Positions 1 through 6,393 of a stretch of 25,174 nt of DNA are shown here, piece after piece. The stretch is from SCTG01 sp964384595 (GTDB taxonomy: Bacteria > Nitrospirota > Nitrospiria > Nitrospirales > NS-4). Location: assembly GCA_964384595.1 (NCBI GenBank), contig CAYLLY010000027.1:1-25174 (forward strand), written 5' to 3'. Below the pieces are notes generated by a model. That model did not search any database and was not told where the DNA came from. It saw nothing but the letters and a program-made list of their open reading frames with translations. Position 1 is the first letter of the stretch; each line of letters opens with the position of its first letter. Both the position numbers and the translations under genes were made by a program.

Positions 1-777
1 CTCCGGTTTCATCCATACACCTAACTCGGTGTCTTTGAAACCGGCAGCAGCCCAATATGCTGCCTGTCTCCGCTGATCCAGGGTTGGACCAAGCTGTGCA
101 ATCGTGCCCTCCCAACGTGGATCGATTATTTTAAGTTTCTCGTCGAAGAATAATTTGAAGATTCGAAACATTAAGTAGAAAGCTTGTATAACCACCAGAA
201 AATAAAACCGGTATTCGTCAGGGTTGCGCGGGAACTGAAAATAGTGGAGTAACAGTTCGGTTTTATTGTCAGGTGCGGTTTTCGTTTCCAATCTGTGAAA
301 GAACGAGCTTATGTCGGCGTGAGAACCAAACTCGCTACATACATCATGAATCTTTAACAGTTCCCGGGCCAACGGATATGCGGAATTGTTTTGCTTAATT
401 TCGTTCTGTACGTTGCCTTTTATGAATTGGAAATACTTGTCTCGATTGACGTACGCTGTAGCCTGCTCTGGTTTAAAAATCAACACGTAAGCCGTAAGGG
501 CGGCATCAATCGCCTTTCGCGCCGAAGATAGCGCCTCCGAAAGATGTGATCGAAGAATGCACGAAACAGAGAAATAGAGATGAAAATGTACAAATAGGTA
601 TAGCTGGGGAACAACCGCTTCATCTTCCGATACCGTTAACCTAATAAGTGGTTCTCGGTAAATTCGGTCCACATTGTAGAAAAGGTCGAATTCTTGTCGG
701 AAATTAACAATGCTCGCGAGGATGTTCCGTTCCTCCATCCCGAGATAGTCGAGAAAGTCCTTGTCGTGGATTTTCAT
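1..777 (-). CDS. Partial unrecognised protein, AT-rich, C-terminus beyond window
   Basis: An uninterrupted minus-strand frame of 259 codons runs from an ATG at 777-775 to the left edge with no stop, so the C-terminus is missing. It starts MKIHDKDFLDYLGMEER. An in-frame TAG lies three codons upstream, which supports this ATG, although no clear Shine-Dalgarno is present. The protein looks mostly alpha-helical. It has a segment around residues 83-105 (SEALSSARKAIDAALTAYVL) and a later CSEFGSHADISSF motif. Together these recall helical HEPN/DUF5677-like proteins, but that is only a resemblance. Near residues 200-220 there is a hydrophobic aromatic stretch (FYFLVVIQAFYLMFRIFKLF) that could be a membrane helix. 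Base composition and codon use are clearly more AT-rich than every other gene here, suggesting recent acquisition. Function unknown. Confidence 0.7.
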   Translation of the reverse strand, partial: MKIHDKDFLDYLGMEERNILASIVNFRQEFDLFYNVDRIYREPLIRLTVSEDEAVVPQLYLFVHFHLYFSVSCILRSHLSEALSSARKAIDAALTAYVLIFKPEQATAYVNRDKYFQFIKGNVQNEIKQNNSAYPLARELLKIHDVCSEFGSHADISSFFHRLETKTAPDNKTELLLHYFQFPRNPDEYRFYFLVVIQAFYLMFRIFKLFFDEKLKIIDPRWEGTIAQLGPTLDQRRQAAYWAAAGFKDTELGVWMKPE

Positions 778-931
778 ATCGTCAATCTACAGCACATTTG
801 AGCCACCCCTAACTATTGATTATGCTGGTCGGCATTCCCACCCTCTTGCTTACAACGACTGCGGCGATTCTCTTGCGTTGTTGGCGACATGTCAAGGCAC
901 CTCCTATATTGCCGTTGACGAATAGTAAAGA

Positions 932-955
932 GGGCGGGGCAAGCGCCGCCCCTAC
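932..955. repeat. GC-rich palindromic unit 1 (REP-like)
   Basis: GGGCGG (932-937) pairs with CCGCCC (946-951) around an 8-nt loop and is followed by CTAC. The tail GCCCCTAC is shared with the second unit about 44 nt downstream, so the two look like diverged tandem copies. Confidence 0.5.
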
Positions 956-972
956 GTGAAATCGGTCAAGAT

Positions 973-999
973 GGGCGACCACGGGGGGGTCGCCCCTAC
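973..999. repeat. GC-rich palindromic unit 2 (REP-like)
   Basis: A perfect 8-bp stem, GGGCGACC (973-980) with GGTCGCCC (988-995), encloses a 7-nt loop and is followed by CTAC as in unit 1. Both units are also followed by a TCAAGA element (966-971 and 1011-1016). The format is that of dispersed intergenic palindromes; copy number in the genome is unknown. Confidence 0.6.
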
Positions 1000-1017
1000 A
1001 TCAACCCCGTTCAAGAC

Positions 1018-1073
1018 GGCGCCCAAGAAGGGGGACAGGCACCATTCAGAAATGGAGCCAGTCCCCCGGCGCC
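1018..1073. repeat. Long imperfect hairpin with symmetrical A-A mismatches (REP-like)
   Basis: GGGGGAC (1030-1036) pairs with GTCCCCC (1061-1067). Inside it GGC (1038-1040) pairs with GCC (1057-1059) and CCATT (1042-1046) with AATGG (1051-1055), leaving a CAGA loop. The two interruptions are single A opposite A (1037/1060 and 1041/1056). An outer GGCGCC at 1018-1023 can pair with GGCGCC at 1068-1073. The element ends three bases before the asnS stop codon. It may therefore act as a 3'-end structure for asnS, but the downstream side has only TTCTT rather than a proper U-tract. The shape matches REP palindromes mobilised by RAYT (TnpA-REP) transposases. Confidence 0.65.
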
Positions 1074-1075
1074 CG

Positions 1076-2371
1076 TCAGGGATAGATCTTATACAGCATG
1101 CGGGGAAAGGGGATGGTCTCACGAACGTGCTCGATGCCGCAGATCCACGCGACGGCCCGCTCGATGCCCATGCCGAAGCCGGCATGCGGGACCGACCCGA
1201 ACGTACGCAGATCCAGGTACCACTTGAAGGCGTCTTCCGGAAGATGGTGCGCGTTCAGACGCGCCAAAAGCTTGTCGCGCTCATGGATGCGCTGGCCTCC
1301 CCCGATGATCTCGCCATAGCCTTCCGGGGCCAGCACGTCCATGCAGAGCGCGAGATCCGGGTTCTCGGCATCGTTCTGCATGTAGAAGGCCTTCAGCGCG
1401 GTCGGATAGCGGTGAATGATCACGGGGCGGTCGAATTCGCTGGAGAGGATCGTTTCCTCATCACCGCCGAAGTCATCGCCGGGCTGGATCGGATTCCCCT
1501 TCTTCTGCAGAATCGCCACCGCTTCGGCATACGTGAGCTTGGGGAACGGCGGCGCGACGGCTTCCAGCTTTTTGACGTCGCGCTCCAGGGTCTTCAATTC
1601 CTCGCGCCGGTGTTCCAGGACGCGCGCCACGATATGGCAGAGGAACTCCTCAGCCAGCGCCATCACGTCGGCGAGCTCCGCGAAGGCGATTTCCGGTTCC
1701 ACCATCCAGAACTCCATGAGGTGGCGGCGGGTCTTGGATTTCTCGGCCCGGAAGGTCGGCCCGAAGCAATAGACTTTGCCGAAGGCCGCCGCCGTCGCCT
1801 CGTTGTACAGCTGCCCGCTCTGCGTGAGGTAGGCCTTCTCCCCGAAGTAGTCGGTCTCGAACAGCGTCGTCGTGCCCTCGCAGGCATTGGGGGTGAAAAT
1901 CGGCGTGTCGGCCAGGATGAATCCTCGGTCGTCGAAGAAGTTGCGGCACGCCCTGATGATCTCGTGCCGGATTCTTAGAATCGCCTCCTGCCGGTGAGAC
2001 CGGAGCCACAGGTGGCGGCGTTCCATCAAAAAGCCGGTCCCGTGCTCCTTGGGCTGGATCGGAAACTCCTCCTCGACCAAATGGATCACGTCCAGGCGGG
2101 AGACGTGCAACTCGTACCCCCCCACAGCCCGCGCGTCGGCCTGCACGGTCCCCGTCAACAAGAGCGAGGACTCCTGCGTCAGCCTGCCCGCCAGGGCGAA
2201 CGCCTCGTCACCGACCGCCGCCTTGCTCACGACCGCCTGAATCTCGCCCGTGCCGTCCCGCACCACCAGGAACGCGATCTTCCCGCCGACCCGCTTGTGG
2301 CGCAGCCAGCCGCGCACCGTCGCCTCCCGCCCGGCGTGCTGCGCGATCTCATTGATGTAGGAAATCAGCAT
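1076..2371 (-). CDS. asnS: Asparagine--tRNA ligase (AsnRS)
   Basis: Cytosolic class II aminoacyl-tRNA synthetase that charges tRNA-Asn with asparagine using ATP. At 431 aa it has the usual AsnRS length. Residues 17-100 form the OB-fold anticodon-binding domain (VRGWLRHKR). The catalytic core follows, with LTQSGQLYNEA at 182-192, motif 2 FRAEKSKTRRHLMEF at 207-221 and motif 3 GFGMGIERAVAW at 398-409. The QSGQLYNE segment is typical of AsnRS rather than archaeal-type AspRS. The ATG at 2371 has no Shine-Dalgarno, but a promoter lies immediately before it, so the mRNA may be leaderless. Having asnS means asparaginyl-tRNA can be made directly without GatCAB transamidation. The gene is divergent from the beta-propeller gene, with 89 bases between. 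Confidence 0.97.
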   Translation of the reverse strand: MLISYINEIAQHAGREATVRGWLRHKRVGGKIAFLVVRDGTGEIQAVVSKAAVGDEAFALAGRLTQESSLLLTGTVQADARAVGGYELHVSRLDVIHLVEEEFPIQPKEHGTGFLMERRHLWLRSHRQEAILRIRHEIIRACRNFFDDRGFILADTPIFTPNACEGTTTLFETDYFGEKAYLTQSGQLYNEATAAAFGKVYCFGPTFRAEKSKTRRHLMEFWMVEPEIAFAELADVMALAEEFLCHIVARVLEHRREELKTLERDVKKLEAVAPPFPKLTYAEAVAILQKKGNPIQPGDDFGGDEETILSSEFDRPVIIHRYPTALKAFYMQNDAENPDLALCMDVLAPEGYGEIIGGGQRIHERDKLLARLNAHHLPEDAFKWYLDLRTFGSVPHAGFGMGIERAVAWICGIEHVRETIPFPRMLYKIYP

Positions 2372-2377
2372 GAGCCG

Positions 2378-2406
2378 AGTCTATACCAGGGGCGCAGACG
2401 GCGCAA
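2378..2406 (-). promoter_or_regulatory. Sigma-70-type promoter of asnS
   Basis: On the minus strand TTGCGC (2406-2401) is followed after 17 nt by TAGACT (2383-2378), and the asnS ATG starts only 6 nt later. An overlapping alternative -10 is TATAGA with an extended TG. Either way transcription would begin at or next to the start codon. Confidence 0.6.
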
Positions 2407-2422
2407 GACGCCGAGTTCCGGG

Positions 2423-2451
2423 TTGCACCCTCCCCGCCGACGCCGTACAAT
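2423..2451 (+). promoter_or_regulatory. Sigma-70-type promoter of the beta-propeller gene
   Basis: TTGCAC (2423-2428), 17-nt spacer, TACAAT (2446-2451). The ATG at 2461 lies 9 nt after the -10, leaving at most a few leader bases and no Shine-Dalgarno. It is back-to-back with the asnS promoter, with 16 bases between the two -35 boxes. Confidence 0.65.
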
Positions 2452-2460
2452 GCGGTCATC

Positions 2461-3621
2461 ATGAACACTCCGACGTTCGCACTCCGGTGGTGTTCCGCCG
2501 CCCTCCTCCTGGCGATGGGGTCCGCGTGCCAGCCGGGAGAATCCCACCAGGCCCCTGACCTGTTCTACCTCTACAAGTCGATCGAAGTCGGCAAGAACCC
2601 CACGAGCGTCGTCACCGGCGACCTGAACGGCGACCGTTTTGCCGACTTGATTACGACCAACATCAGCGGCGACTCGCTGAGCATCCTGCTCGGCAACGGG
2701 GACGGGAACTTCAAGGACGCGATGACGCTGCGGATCTCGGAGCAGCCCCGGGCCGTCGTCCTCCAGGACTTCAACCGGGACGGCAAGCTCGATCTGGCCG
2801 TGGCGACCGCCGGCAACCACCGTGTGACCATTCTGCTGGGGGACGGGACCGGCCGCTTCACGAAGGGAGACAGCTATTCGGCGATCAAGTCGCCGGTCAG
2901 CCTGGCTACGGGGGACTTCAACCGGGACGGCAACGCGGATCTCGCCGTGGCCCTCCGGAACGATAAGCTGCTCATCCTGCTCGGGCGGGGAGACGGCGGC
3001 TTCCTGCAAAAGGGCGTCCATGAATACGGCGACACCCCGACCTCTGTGACCGCCGCCGACGTCAACGAGGACGGCCTGACGGACCTCGTGGTCACCCATA
3101 GCGGCAAAATGAGCAACAGCGTCGTGGTGTTCCTGGGCAAGGGCGACGGCACGTTCCAAACGCCGGTTCCCTACAAGACCGGCCACAGCCCTCTCAGCGT
3201 GTCGGTGCTGGACCTCAACCGCGATCGCCACATGGACCTGCTCGTCATCAACGGGGAACGGGACGACATCAGCGTCTTCTTCGGCAAGGGGGACGGGACA
3301 TTCACGCCAGGGACGCCCTTCGGCGCGAACGCCGGCCCGATTTCGGCCGTGACCCAGGACTTCGACGGGGACGGCAAGACGGACATCGCCGTCGCCAACA
3401 ACCTGTCGAGCGACCTGTCCGTGCTGCTCGGCAAGGGAGACGGCACGTTCTGGCAGCCGCCGCGCAGCTACCGGACCGGCACTGCCCCGTTCGCCGTCAC
3501 GGCGGTGTCGTTCGGCCCGCAGGACCCGCGGCCCGGTTTGGTCACCGCGAACAACCTGGGCAACACCGTGTCGGTCTTCCTGGCCAAGAATCCCCGGTCA
3601 CACCTGGTGCCTTCCAATTGA
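2461..3621 (+). CDS. Exported FG-GAP/VCBS repeat beta-propeller protein
   Basis: A 386-aa protein with an N-terminal signal sequence (hydrophobic residues 13-20). Cys23 (MGSAC) may be lipidated, although the -3 residue is Gly rather than the usual Leu, so lipoprotein status is uncertain. The rest is a repeat of about 49 residues. Calcium-binding-like loops of the D-x-N/D-x-D-G-x-x-D type start near residues 54, 103, 152, 200, 251 and 300. A seventh, degenerate copy lies near 350 (FGPQDPRPGLVTAN). Each is followed by a LLG-GDG-F strand signature, giving a seven-bladed propeller. Such FG-GAP/VCBS domains occur in integrin-like surface proteins and bind partners or Ca2+; no enzymatic motif is visible. 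The last blade lacks the acidic ligands. Specific role unknown. Confidence 0.88.
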   Translation: MNTPTFALRWCSAALLLAMGSACQPGESHQAPDLFYLYKSIEVGKNPTSVVTGDLNGDRFADLITTNISGDSLSILLGNGDGNFKDAMTLRISEQPRAVVLQDFNRDGKLDLAVATAGNHRVTILLGDGTGRFTKGDSYSAIKSPVSLATGDFNRDGNADLAVALRNDKLLILLGRGDGGFLQKGVHEYGDTPTSVTAADVNEDGLTDLVVTHSGKMSNSVVVFLGKGDGTFQTPVPYKTGHSPLSVSVLDLNRDRHMDLLVINGERDDISVFFGKGDGTFTPGTPFGANAGPISAVTQDFDGDGKTDIAVANNLSSDLSVLLGKGDGTFWQPPRSYRTGTAPFAVTAVSFGPQDPRPGLVTANNLGNTVSVFLAKNPRSHLVPSN

Positions 3622-3637
3622 GGCGAATTCCGTAGGC

Positions 3638-3666
3638 TTGACAATCCAGGTCCCCACCGCTAGATT
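3638..3666 (+). promoter_or_regulatory. Sigma-70-type promoter for the small membrane protein
   Basis: TTGACA (3638-3643), 17-nt spacer, TAGATT (3661-3666). Expected transcription start is near 3673, just ahead of or at the Shine-Dalgarno GGAGGTGA (3673-3680), so the leader would be very short. Confidence 0.6.
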
Positions 3667-3687
3667 GGCTTTGGAGGTGAGGGACGC

Positions 3688-3870
3688 GTGAAGACATTCC
3701 TCTGGTGGTTCGTGACGGGATCTGCAACGACGCTGGCCGTGCTGATGGTCCAGGGAGGCGTGCAGGATCTGATCAGCGGCGACAAGAGCGCCACCAATTT
3801 CGTGCTCACTATCACCGGCGGCGGGCTGCTGGCCGGGTGCATCGCCATCATCATGAACCGGATCAAATGA
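3688..3870 (+). CDS. Small two-helix membrane protein of unknown function
   Basis: 60 residues starting at a GTG (3688) preceded by a strong Shine-Dalgarno, GGAGGTGA (3673-3680), at good spacing and by a consensus promoter. Residues 4-22 (FLWWFVTGSATTLAVLMVQ) and 37-56 (NFVLTITGGGLLAGCIAIIM) are predicted membrane helices joined by a short polar loop (DLISGDKSA). The C-terminus is basic (NRIK). The family is not recognised. The ribosome-binding site and promoter make it a credible gene despite its size. Confidence 0.7.
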   Translation: MKTFLWWFVTGSATTLAVLMVQGGVQDLISGDKSATNFVLTITGGGLLAGCIAIIMNRIK

Positions 3871-3930
3871 GCGCGCCGCGCATCCGTTTTCCGCTTGACT
3901 CCCGCGGGACGCCATGCCAGAGTGTCGGCT

Positions 3931-4119
3931 ATGACATGCCTGAAATGCCAGGGTTGCATGATGTTTGAGCGGCAGTACACGCTGGACAGCCGCCGTCTGT
4001 ATGCCCGCTGCCTGAACTGCGGATTCTGGCTGGACCTGGCGGATTTGCTCCGGTTCTTCCATCGGGTACTGTCGGCCGGGGTGAAGGACCCGAACCTCAA
4101 AGTCACGATTCCCTCATGA
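3931..4119 (+). CDS. Small zinc-ribbon-like protein
   Basis: 62 residues from the ATG at 3931 (MTCLKCQGCMMFERQYTL). The frame is open from 3895, but the Cys-rich motif at the second ATG makes that start more likely. Cys3, Cys6 and Cys9 with Cys27-x2-Cys30 form a probable treble-cysteine zinc ribbon, followed by an amphipathic helix (DLADLLRFFHRVL). There is no Shine-Dalgarno at either start. The stop overlaps the start of the carboxypeptidase gene (ATGA, 4116-4119), so the two are probably translated together. Specific role unknown; small zinc ribbons are often regulatory or nucleic-acid-binding. Confidence 0.68.
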   Translation: MTCLKCQGCMMFERQYTLDSRRLYARCLNCGFWLDLADLLRFFHRVLSAGVKDPNLKVTIPS

Positions 4120-5054
4120 ACCTCGCCCGTGGCCGTCAGGTCGGTTGCCTGATCGTCGGCGCGGCGTTTCTCCTTTTCCCCGGTTCCCTGAGCGCCTCGG
4201 GCTCCCTGGCGGACAACTCCGCGCGTACCCATCGCATGTCCAAAGGGAAACCCGCGCAAGTCAAGACCCCGGCCATCTATAAGAAGCGCAAAGCCCCTCG
4301 GCGGCCCCTGCCGCCCGAAGGAATTTTGCTGAAAGACCTGCGAACAGGGCAAGTCCTACTCGAGCAAAACGCCGATCTGTCCATGGCGCCCGCCAGCCTG
4401 ACGAAGATCATGTCGGCCATCGTGATTCTCGAGGAAGGCGATCTGGACGACCAGGTGACGGTGAGCCGGCAGGCGGCGGCCGCCCATAAGATCAAGCTCT
4501 ATCTGAAGCCCGGGCAGGTGCTTCCGTTGCGGGGACTGCTGGAGGCCATGCTGATTCGCTCGGCCAACGACGCCTGCCTGGCCGCGGTGGAGCACGTGAG
4601 CGGGGATGAGGACTCGTTCGTCGTGAAAATGAACGCCAAGGCGGCGGCCATCGGGCTGACCCGCACCCACTTTCAGAATGCCTGCGGGTTCGATATGCCC
4701 GATCACTTTTCCACGGCCGAGGACCTGGCGCGGTTGACGGAATACGCGATGGGGCACGAAACCTTCGCGTCCATCGTCAGGGAACCGGCCGCGGTCATCC
4801 GCACCGCCGATCAACGCAAGAAATACGTCGCCCGCACGACCAACCGCCTGCTCGGCACCATGGATGGAGTGATCGGCGTGAAAACCGGCTATACGCGCGG
4901 AGCCGGACGCTGCCTGATCGCCGTCGTGACCCGGGACGGCCGGGAACTCCTGCTCGTCCTTCTCAACGCCCGCGCGCGCTGGTGGCGCGCGCATGAATTG
5001 ATCGCCTACGGCTTGCGCGCTCCCGCCCCGGCGACGGTTTCGGCGTCACGCTGA
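4116..5054 (+). CDS. D-alanyl-D-alanine carboxypeptidase (peptidase S11, PBP5/7 family)
   Basis: Penicillin-binding serine peptidase acting in the periplasm on peptidoglycan stem peptides. All three active-site motifs are present: SLTK (Ser94, Lys97), SAN (149-151) and KTG (256-258). Residues 8-28 form a signal sequence or N-terminal anchor, followed by a basic, proline-rich linker (residues 35-66) before the catalytic domain. At 312 aa it lacks the C-terminal PBP5 beta-domain and amphipathic membrane anchor, so it resembles PBP7/DacF-like short forms rather than full DacA. Its start overlaps the zinc-ribbon gene stop. The 3' end is convergent with the next gene, with 10 bases between the stops. 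Confidence 0.93.
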   Translation: MNLARGRQVGCLIVGAAFLLFPGSLSASGSLADNSARTHRMSKGKPAQVKTPAIYKKRKAPRRPLPPEGILLKDLRTGQVLLEQNADLSMAPASLTKIMSAIVILEEGDLDDQVTVSRQAAAAHKIKLYLKPGQVLPLRGLLEAMLIRSANDACLAAVEHVSGDEDSFVVKMNAKAAAIGLTRTHFQNACGFDMPDHFSTAEDLARLTEYAMGHETFASIVREPAAVIRTADQRKKYVARTTNRLLGTMDGVIGVKTGYTRGAGRCLIAVVTRDGRELLLVLLNARARWWRAHELIAYGLRAPAPATVSASR

Positions 5055-5064
5055 CCTGCCCCCG

Positions 5065-5598
5065 TCAGACCCCTGCGTTGAACTCCACCGTGATGTCGCG
5101 GCCGAAGAAGAGGATGACCAGCGTTCCCCCTTTGTAGTTCAACTTGGTGAACGTGGTCTGGTCCTCGGCGAATTCCTCCTTGCCGAGCAGCTTCCTGGCC
5201 TCGTCGATTCCCTCGCCCCGCAGCACCAGGCGAAAAACCCCCGCGGCCAGATGGGCGAACCGCTGGGTGATGAAAATATAGTCCACCTTGCCGTCCATCA
5301 GCCTGACGCCCGCCATCGCATTGCTGGGACTACGCTTATCGAACAGCATGACGTAGATGTCCTGTATATCCACCCGCACGCCGGGGATCTTGATCTTGAT
5401 GAGGTTTTCTTTGACCTTCGCCTCAGAATCCCCAAGCTTGATACCGAACAAAGCGACATCAGGGGTATTGAACTGCGCAATATCCATGACTTCAGATTCG
5501 GTCAATTCGTATTTCTCGGCGCTCGCTGCCGGCGTAACCAGCATAACCAACGCACCGGCCCAGACGGCCGCACGCAGACCACTCCACCACTTCCCCAT
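5065..5598 (-). CDS. Exported protein of unknown function
   Basis: 177 residues from the ATG at 5598 (MGKWWSGLRAAVWAG), chosen over the longer frame because it gives a clean signal peptide ending near VTPAASA and has GGGGGTG just upstream. The mature part starts EKYELTESEV. It contains a segment (FGIKLGDSEAKVKENL) resembling the repeated-fold proteins that begin by testing a gene product 'IKLGDS', and ends in two beta strands (GTLVILFFGRDITVEF). It is soluble apart from the signal and was not assigned to a family. It lies about 98 bases downstream of the small unknown gene at 5697-6002, so it may have its own promoter. Confidence 0.72.
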   Translation of the reverse strand: MGKWWSGLRAAVWAGALVMLVTPAASAEKYELTESEVMDIAQFNTPDVALFGIKLGDSEAKVKENLIKIKIPGVRVDIQDIYVMLFDKRSPSNAMAGVRLMDGKVDYIFITQRFAHLAAGVFRLVLRGEGIDEARKLLGKEEFAEDQTTFTKLNYKGGTLVILFFGRDITVEFNAGV

Positions 5599-5696
5599 GC
5601 CGCACCCCCGTTCTAGGTTGTAGGACTTCAAAATCGCGCCATCGTAACCAACCCGCCCCCGAGATGCAAGCCTCCCCGACACCGTTCCCCGGGGCC

Positions 5697-6002
5697 TCAT
5701 GTTCCTGATTCTCCCGACTCCTTCGCCCTTTCAACGAGCAGCCCCGCAAGCATGCCCAACCGACTGAAATAGGCGGCGGCGGCTTCTTCGAGGTCCGGCA
5801 TCAGGCGGTCCAAGTCCGCCCTGCAATCCTCCAGAATGGCGACGCGCGACGGGTCCAGCGCGCCACCGGCGCTCAGGTAGAACGCCACGCACCCCCCGAT
5901 GACTTCGTCCAGCACCAAGAGTTCGCCCATGCATTCACGCGGAACGTCGGGGATTTCCGTCAGCCGATGCGCCCGCCAGAGCGTCAAGATGTCGTTCGAC
6001 AT
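5697..6002 (-). CDS. Small conserved-looking protein of unknown function
   Basis: 101 residues, MSNDILTLWRAHRLTEIP to the end. Largely helical, with a Cys-containing hydrophobic segment (GGCVAFYLSAGG) and an acidic stretch LEDCRADLDRLMPDLEE. No catalytic motif or signal peptide is seen. It starts 10 bases after the membrane-protein stop and is very likely the last gene of the gdhA cluster. The length and codon use match its neighbours. Family not recognised. Confidence 0.65.
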   Translation of the reverse strand: MSNDILTLWRAHRLTEIPDVPRECMGELLVLDEVIGGCVAFYLSAGGALDPSRVAILEDCRADLDRLMPDLEEAAAAYFSRLGMLAGLLVERAKESGESGT

Positions 6003-6012
6003 GAACCGGCGC

Positions 6013-6393
6013 TCACAATGCGCTCACGCCGTAGGCAAGCGTCGTCGCCAGGCTCACCAGCACCATACCCCATGCGCGGTACTCCCAGAACGGCCGCTTG
6101 AACCACCAGTCCAGCAAGGCCTCCCGCCGGCCCAGCGGGGCGCCGACCAGGAACAGCCCCTTAGCGATCCCCAGGCACCCGACCACGATCCAGACGATTC
6201 GGAAGGCCACGCCCCCCGTCCCGATCACCAGGATGAGGCTGATCACCATGCCGACCAGAATCAACACGAATTGCCGGAACTCGTCCGACATGAGCCGTTC
6301 GAGGATCTCGATGGTCCACGCCGGCGCAATGATCAACCCGAGTCCGATGGATAGCCACACCACCCCGATGAAACTGAAGAGAAACTCTTTCAC
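6013..6393 (-). CDS. Small multi-pass membrane protein
   Basis: 126 residues starting with GTG at 6393, which overlaps the gdhA stop (GTGA), so it is translationally coupled to gdhA. Hydrophobic helices lie at about residues 5-25, 42-60, 62-85 and 106-124, with positive residues between them (GRREALLDWWFKRPFWEYR). No transporter or enzyme motif is visible and the family is not recognised. The coupling to glutamate dehydrogenase hints at, but does not prove, a related membrane function. Confidence 0.7.
   Translation of the reverse strand: MKEFLFSFIGVVWLSIGLGLIIAPAWTIEILERLMSDEFRQFVLILVGMVISLILVIGTGGVAFRIVWIVVGCLGIAKGLFLVGAPLGRREALLDWWFKRPFWEYRAWGMVLVSLATTLAYGVSAL

Larger units (their letters stand above)
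778..1075. other. Intergenic spacer at the boundary between AT-rich edge and GC-rich core
   Basis: About 300 bases separate the AT-rich partial gene from asnS. The first 150 bases show no recognisable gene, RNA or mobile-element end. The second half holds three palindromic units, annotated separately. Frames open across 952-2000 are overlaps of asnS and the palindromes and show no protein-family signal. Confidence 0.6.

Noticed and set aside
772..830. Leaderless-type promoter for the AT-rich gene (TAGATT 6 nt before the ATG)
   Set aside because: The corresponding -35 (TTAGGG) is a poor match, so this single -10-like hexamer may be chance.
956..2464. Plus-strand open frames across 956-2464
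   Set aside because: They run antisense to asnS and through the palindromes, with no family signal.
3895..3930. Promoter for the zinc-ribbon gene (TTGACT 3895-3900)
   Set aside because: The matching -10 would be CAGAGT, which is too poor a match. It might still be leaderless but cannot be supported.
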